In this document: positions 13,138-15,834 of the stretch, piece by piece
How positions within the stretch are numbered: the first letter of the stretch is position 1
Layout of the letters: every line of letters begins with the position of its first letter
Origin: Actinomycetes bacterium
GTDB taxonomy: Bacteria > Actinomycetota > Actinomycetes > Mycobacteriales > Mycobacteriaceae
Direction of reading: 5' to 3'
Assembly (NCBI GenBank): GCA_023417985.1
Contig: JAEZDV010000034.1
Location: 1-15,834 of the forward strand
Length of the DNA: 15,834 bases
Translations under genes and position numbers: made by a program
Notes under the pieces: generated by a model
Told to the model about the DNA's origin: nothing
Seen by the model: the letters and a program-made list of their open reading frames with translations, nothing else
Databases searched by the model: none

Positions 13138-13143
13138 GAGAAT
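13138..13143 (+). promoter_or_regulatory. Candidate -10 box for the TrmH gene (leaderless)
   Basis: GAGAAT is followed by 6 nt and the GTG at 13150. The arrangement resembles that of the 36-aa peptide gene (hexamer, 6 nt, then GTGGTT). The 125-nt gap before it otherwise holds only the hairpin at 13042-13066. Confidence 0.45.
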
Positions 13144-13149
13144 AGCCGT

Positions 13150-13956
13150 GTGGTTCACGTTATCGACATCGACGACCCGGCCGACCCGAGGCTGGACGAC
13201 TTCCGCGACCTCAACTCGTCGGATCGCCGGCCCGATCTCCCCGGCGGCAAAGGACTGGTGATCGCCGAGGGCGTCCTGGTCGTGCAGCGGATGCTCGATT
13301 CGCGTTTCGCGCCGACGAGCCTGCTGGGCGTCGACCGGCGCCTCGGCGAACTGGCCGACGACCTGCGCGACGCGGACATCCCGTTCTACCGGACCGATGC
13401 CGACGTCATGGCCGAGGTCGTCGGGTTCCACCTCAATCGAGGGGTGCTCGCGGTCGCGCACCGTCCCGAACCGCTCGAACTCGGGGAGGTGCTCGAGAAG
13501 GCCGCGACTGTGGCGGTGCTCGAGGGCGTCAACGATCACGAGAACATCGGGTCGATGTTCCGCAATGCAGCGGGCCTCGGGGTCGACGGAGTGCTCTTCG
13601 GCAAGGGATGCGCCGACCCGTTGTACCGGCGTGCCGTGCGTGTCTCGATGGGGCACGTCCTGCGCGTACCGTTCGCCTCTGTCGACAGGTGGCCGCACGA
13701 TCTGGATATGTTGCGGAACAAAGGGTTCCAGCTGATCTCGCTTACTCCCGACCCTCGCGCTGTGCCGCTCGCCGAGGCGATGACCGGTGAGAAGGTGGCG
13801 CTTCTCCTCGGCGCCGAAGGCCCGGGCCTGACCGAACACGCGATGCGCGCGACCGATGTGCGCGCCCGGATTCCGATGGCCCCGGGCACCGACTCGCTCA
13901 ATGTCGCCACGGCCGCGGCGATGGCGTTCTACGAACGGGTCCGGATTCCGCGCTGA
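13150..13956 (+). CDS. TrmH/SpoU-family RNA 2'-O-ribose methyltransferase
   Basis: Predicted product is 268 aa. An N-terminal substrate-binding part (residues 15-110, LVIAEGVLVVQRMLDS) precedes a SPOUT methylase domain with a trefoil knot. Motif 1 is VLEGVNDHENIGSMFRNAAGLG (123-144, Asn132, Arg138, Asn139), motif 2 is VALLLGAEGPGL (216-227), and motif 3 is IPMAPGTDSLNVATAAAMAFYE (241-262). S-adenosylmethionine is the methyl donor, and the target is a ribose 2'-hydroxyl in rRNA or tRNA, which cannot be told apart here. It corresponds in position to M. tuberculosis Rv0881. GTG 13150 is the leaderless start inferred from the -10 box; GTG 13148 is out of frame. Convergent to the DUF6928-like gene with a 64-nt gap. 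Confidence 0.92.
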   Translation: MVHVIDIDDPADPRLDDFRDLNSSDRRPDLPGGKGLVIAEGVLVVQRMLDSRFAPTSLLGVDRRLGELADDLRDADIPFYRTDADVMAEVVGFHLNRGVLAVAHRPEPLELGEVLEKAATVAVLEGVNDHENIGSMFRNAAGLGVDGVLFGKGCADPLYRRAVRVSMGHVLRVPFASVDRWPHDLDMLRNKGFQLISLTPDPRAVPLAEAMTGEKVALLLGAEGPGLTEHAMRATDVRARIPMAPGTDSLNVATAAAMAFYERVRIPR

Positions 13957-14020
13957 CCTGCGTCGACTGCCGGGACGGGGTTCAGGGCAACCGGCCGTCG
14001 ACGACTACAGAACCGACCGG

Positions 14021-14722
14021 CTACAGCGCGGCGCCGCGTCGCCACCACGACGAGCGGGCGCGCCGGGGCGGCGTCACGGCTTCGTCCTTGTCGAGCAGGT
14101 CGAACCCCCACACCTCGATGTCGGCCGGGTCGGGTTCGCTGCCGACCCGCCCCACATATCTGAACCCGAGCCACGCGGCGTTGGCTTGTTCGACGAGTCG
14201 GCGTGGGTGGAACGGAAGCGAATGCGGTGGGGGAGTGAAGTCGGCCGGCCAGCGGATCGGGTGCCTACCGGCCCAGAAGGGGTGTTCCCACGCGAACGGG
14301 ACGCCCTCGTCCTCGAAGAATTCGACGGTGTCGGCGCCGAATGCGCGTCGGAGGACGCCTCGCTCCCACGCGGCGAATGCTCCCCACGCCCCCGGCGGAT
14401 CGGAAACCGTCAGAAAAGTGTGTTCGGCCGCTAGTGTCTGCCGCCAACGCAACGGCAGGGCGGACGGGGTCCGGAGGTGTAGTTCGCCGCTGCACACGAC
14501 GGTGACGCCGGGGTAGCTTCCGACGAAGACCTGCTGCCGCTCGGGATCTCCGCCCTGTACCGCGTGCGTGAGCGGTACACGGTCGAGTGCGACGGGGCGT
14601 CGGCCGGGAAACAGTCGTCCGAGGAGTGCCCGGGACACCGCGGGGTCCGGCTGCGAATCCCGAAGTACGGCAGCCGGATCCGGGGCGTCGACGTGCCACA
14701 GCGCCGAAACGATCGACGCCAT
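14021..14722 (-). CDS. Conserved hypothetical, DUF6928-like
   Basis: Predicted product is 233 aa, soluble, without signal or membrane spans. It starts SIVSALWHVDAPDPAAVLR, followed by ALLGRLFPGRRPV and a middle block GVTVVCSGELHLRTPSALPLRW. Next comes a Trp/Phe-rich part (FLTVSDPPGAWGAFAAWERG, then EGVPFAWEHPFWAGRHPIRW) and an end with EVWGFDLLDKD. This pattern I associate with the actinobacterial DUF6928 family; that name is from memory and not certain. No catalytic motif is apparent. ATG 14722 lies 10 nt after the sepH stop codon (TGA, 14733-14735), with GAGAGA in the gap as ribosome site, so it is the second gene of a sepH operon. This could suggest a link to division or cell-envelope work, but that is only context. 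Confidence 0.78.
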   Translation of the reverse strand: MASIVSALWHVDAPDPAAVLRDSQPDPAVSRALLGRLFPGRRPVALDRVPLTHAVQGGDPERQQVFVGSYPGVTVVCSGELHLRTPSALPLRWRQTLAAEHTFLTVSDPPGAWGAFAAWERGVLRRAFGADTVEFFEDEGVPFAWEHPFWAGRHPIRWPADFTPPPHSLPFHPRRLVEQANAAWLGFRYVGRVGSEPDPADIEVWGFDLLDKDEAVTPPRRARSSWWRRGAAL

Positions 14723-14732
14723 CGGCGGTCTC

Positions 14733-15632
14733 TCAGATGCGTCCGTTGCTGCGCACGCCGAGCAGTACGTCGTCCCAGGAGGGGAGTGCGGGCTTGCCGC
14801 GCTTGTCCCTGCCGGGTGCGTGCGGTGCGTGCGCCGCGACCGTCTCTTCGTGCTGCTCGGACGCGGTGACCGCGACGGCGTCGGCTGCGTGAGCTTCGAG
14901 AACCGCAGGCTCCGAAGCGGTTTCGGACGCGGCAGGCTGGTCGAGGGGGATCGGGGTCGTGACAGCCGCCCGGCGCTCGTTGACGTCCGTTTCCGTCCAG
15001 TCGTCGACGTCGCGCGTGGAGTAGACCGGCGTCAGGTACCGCAGCGGACGACCGCAGTCCGGATCGACGAGATCCGCGGCGGTGTCGTCGAGCGCGGTGA
15101 TCGTGCCGCCGTGTGCGTCCGGCTGGTACCGCCAGTGCGCGGTATTGGTGGATCGGCCCGCATGCCACTGAAGTTCGGCGACCCAGTGACCGTCGTCGTC
15201 GCGCCAGGCATCCCACGTGGCCTCGTCGAGGTTGTGGCCGCGCGCACGGAACGCCTGGGTCACGATTTCGAGCAGGGTCTCGACGGTGGGACCGTCGGGG
15301 CGGACGGGATGTCCCTTCTTCGCCATGTCGGCTGCGCGGGACCGCTCGAGCAGCACCGGGTAGGCGAAGCGCTCGACCTTGGCGATCGGGATTCCGGCCT
15401 CCTGGGAGACCTGCTCGACCGAAGCGCCGCCGCGGATCCGGGCCTGGATCTCGCGGGGCCGGAGCTGGCTGGTTGTTTCGATCTGGATCTGCCCGAGGCG
15501 GGCGAGATCTCCGCGTGACGCAGCACGCAGAGTGTCGTCCACCGGGACACGGAACTTTGCACCCGTGTCGGGATCGGCGAGCACGACAAATTTTGCATCG
15601 GGCTCGAGACCGACCACTCGAAGCTCTCGCAC
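14733..15632 (-). CDS. sepH: Septation protein SepH (DUF3071)
   Basis: Predicted product is 299 aa. The N-terminal DUF3071 domain (about 1-205) has the start RELRVVGLEPDAKFVVL and a helix-turn-helix part (LRPREIQARIRGGASVEQVS and EAGIPIAKVERFAYPVLLER, 58-97). It goes on to HNLDEATWDAWRDDDGHWVAELQW and RYLTPVY. Residues 205-273 are an Ala/Thr/Glu-rich disordered linker. The end holds the conserved KRGKPALPSWDDVLLG (277-292). In Streptomyces SepH binds FtsZ and stimulates its assembly and bundling at division sites; mycobacterial Rv0883c is the orthologue. GTG 15632 is preceded by a strong GAGGAGG ribosome site 5 nt away. The gene leads a two-gene operon with the DUF6928-like gene. Confidence 0.94.
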   Translation of the reverse strand: MRELRVVGLEPDAKFVVLADPDTGAKFRVPVDDTLRAASRGDLARLGQIQIETTSQLRPREIQARIRGGASVEQVSQEAGIPIAKVERFAYPVLLERSRAADMAKKGHPVRPDGPTVETLLEIVTQAFRARGHNLDEATWDAWRDDDGHWVAELQWHAGRSTNTAHWRYQPDAHGGTITALDDTAADLVDPDCGRPLRYLTPVYSTRDVDDWTETDVNERRAAVTTPIPLDQPAASETASEPAVLEAHAADAVAVTASEQHEETVAAHAPHAPGRDKRGKPALPSWDDVLLGVRSNGRI

Positions 15633-15671
15633 CTTGACCTCCTCGCGCGCCGATCGCGATTGACCCGCCCG

Positions 15672-15677
15672 ACTGTA
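15672..15677 (-). promoter_or_regulatory. Candidate -10 box for sepH
   Basis: On the minus strand TACAGT fits TANNNT and would start transcription about 33 nt before the GTG, leaving room for the strong Shine-Dalgarno. No clear -35. The remaining upstream sequence (to 15834) shows no gene I can support; it ends in a short GC hairpin (ggggc/gcccc, 15813-15825). Confidence 0.35.
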
Positions 15678-15834
15678 ATCGAGTCGTCACATTTCCGGGC
15701 GAGGACACGCCGCGCCACGCCGGGCGATGTCACACGGATTCCCCCGAGACGCGTTATGGTCCTAGGTTTACCGAAATGTCTCGATATCAGGTTGAGGGTT
15801 GGGTACGGGAGAGGGGCCGGGCCCCGCTGAGGAC

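Noticed and set aside
13957..14020. Gap between convergent TrmH and DUF6928-like genes searched for a terminator
   Set aside because: Only short gtcgac repeats and weak ccgg pairs are seen; no stem worth calling.
15813..15825. ggggc-cgg-gcccc hairpin at the right edge
   Set aside because: Five base pairs with a 3-nt loop are expected by chance in such GC-rich DNA, and no T tract follows.
15776..15834. Open plus-strand frame from ATG 15776 to the window end (MSRYQVEGW...)
   Set aside because: Nineteen codons without a ribosome site or recognisable sequence are not enough to call a gene; it could be the start of a gene lying beyond the window.

Overview
The window is high-GC actinobacterial DNA with GTG, TTG and ATG starts and dense gene packing. 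The gene order matches, from memory of that genome, the Mycobacterium tuberculosis block Rv0867c to Rv0883c: rpfA, YccF protein, cspB, DUF2771 protein, MFS transporter, DUF3027 protein, DUF2530 protein, MarR, TrmH/SpoU methylase, sepH. The extra genes and the absence of PE/PPE genes point to a Nocardiaceae-type genome, most likely Rhodococcus. No tRNA, rRNA, IS element, prophage or CRISPR array was seen; this is a chromosomal core locus.

Left part (1-2460). A perfect 22-bp hairpin terminator follows a minus-strand resuscitation-promoting factor gene (96-686). The gene has a long leader carrying a ydaO-type c-di-AMP riboswitch and, further upstream, a textbook CRP/GlxR operator that overlaps the stop codon of the neighbouring yccF-like gene. 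That gene is translationally coupled (ATGA) to a small membrane protein gene, and the pair diverges from a cold-shock protein gene with a long leader.

Centre-left (2460-5600). On the minus strand lie a plant-type glutaminyl cyclase (probable lipoprotein or secreted), an MFS permease and a DUF2771 exported or anchored protein; the last two overlap by ATGA.

Centre (5600-10340). A tight plus-strand trio encodes a DUF3027 protein with a putative zinc site and a low-complexity acidic Thr/Ala tail, a 925-residue protein with a sacsin/Hsp90-like ATPase domain, and a PAP2-family membrane phosphatase. The gaps are 1 nt and a GTGA overlap. A convergent DUF2530 membrane protein gene follows. This trio is the least understood functional unit here.

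Right part (10390-15834). An AzgA-type purine permease, two tandem MarR regulators, an undescribed 36-residue single-span membrane peptide gene with its own -10 box and terminator, and a TrmH-family RNA 2'-O-methyltransferase lie on the plus strand. Convergent to them is sepH, the FtsZ-activating septation protein gene, followed 10 nt later by a DUF6928-like gene.

Several genes (glutaminyl cyclase, MFS, DUF3027, first MarR, 36-aa peptide, TrmH) show a -10-like hexamer 6-7 nt before the start codon and no convincing Shine-Dalgarno sequence. This suggests leaderless transcripts. All functional assignments come from reading the translated sequence by eye; no database search was run.
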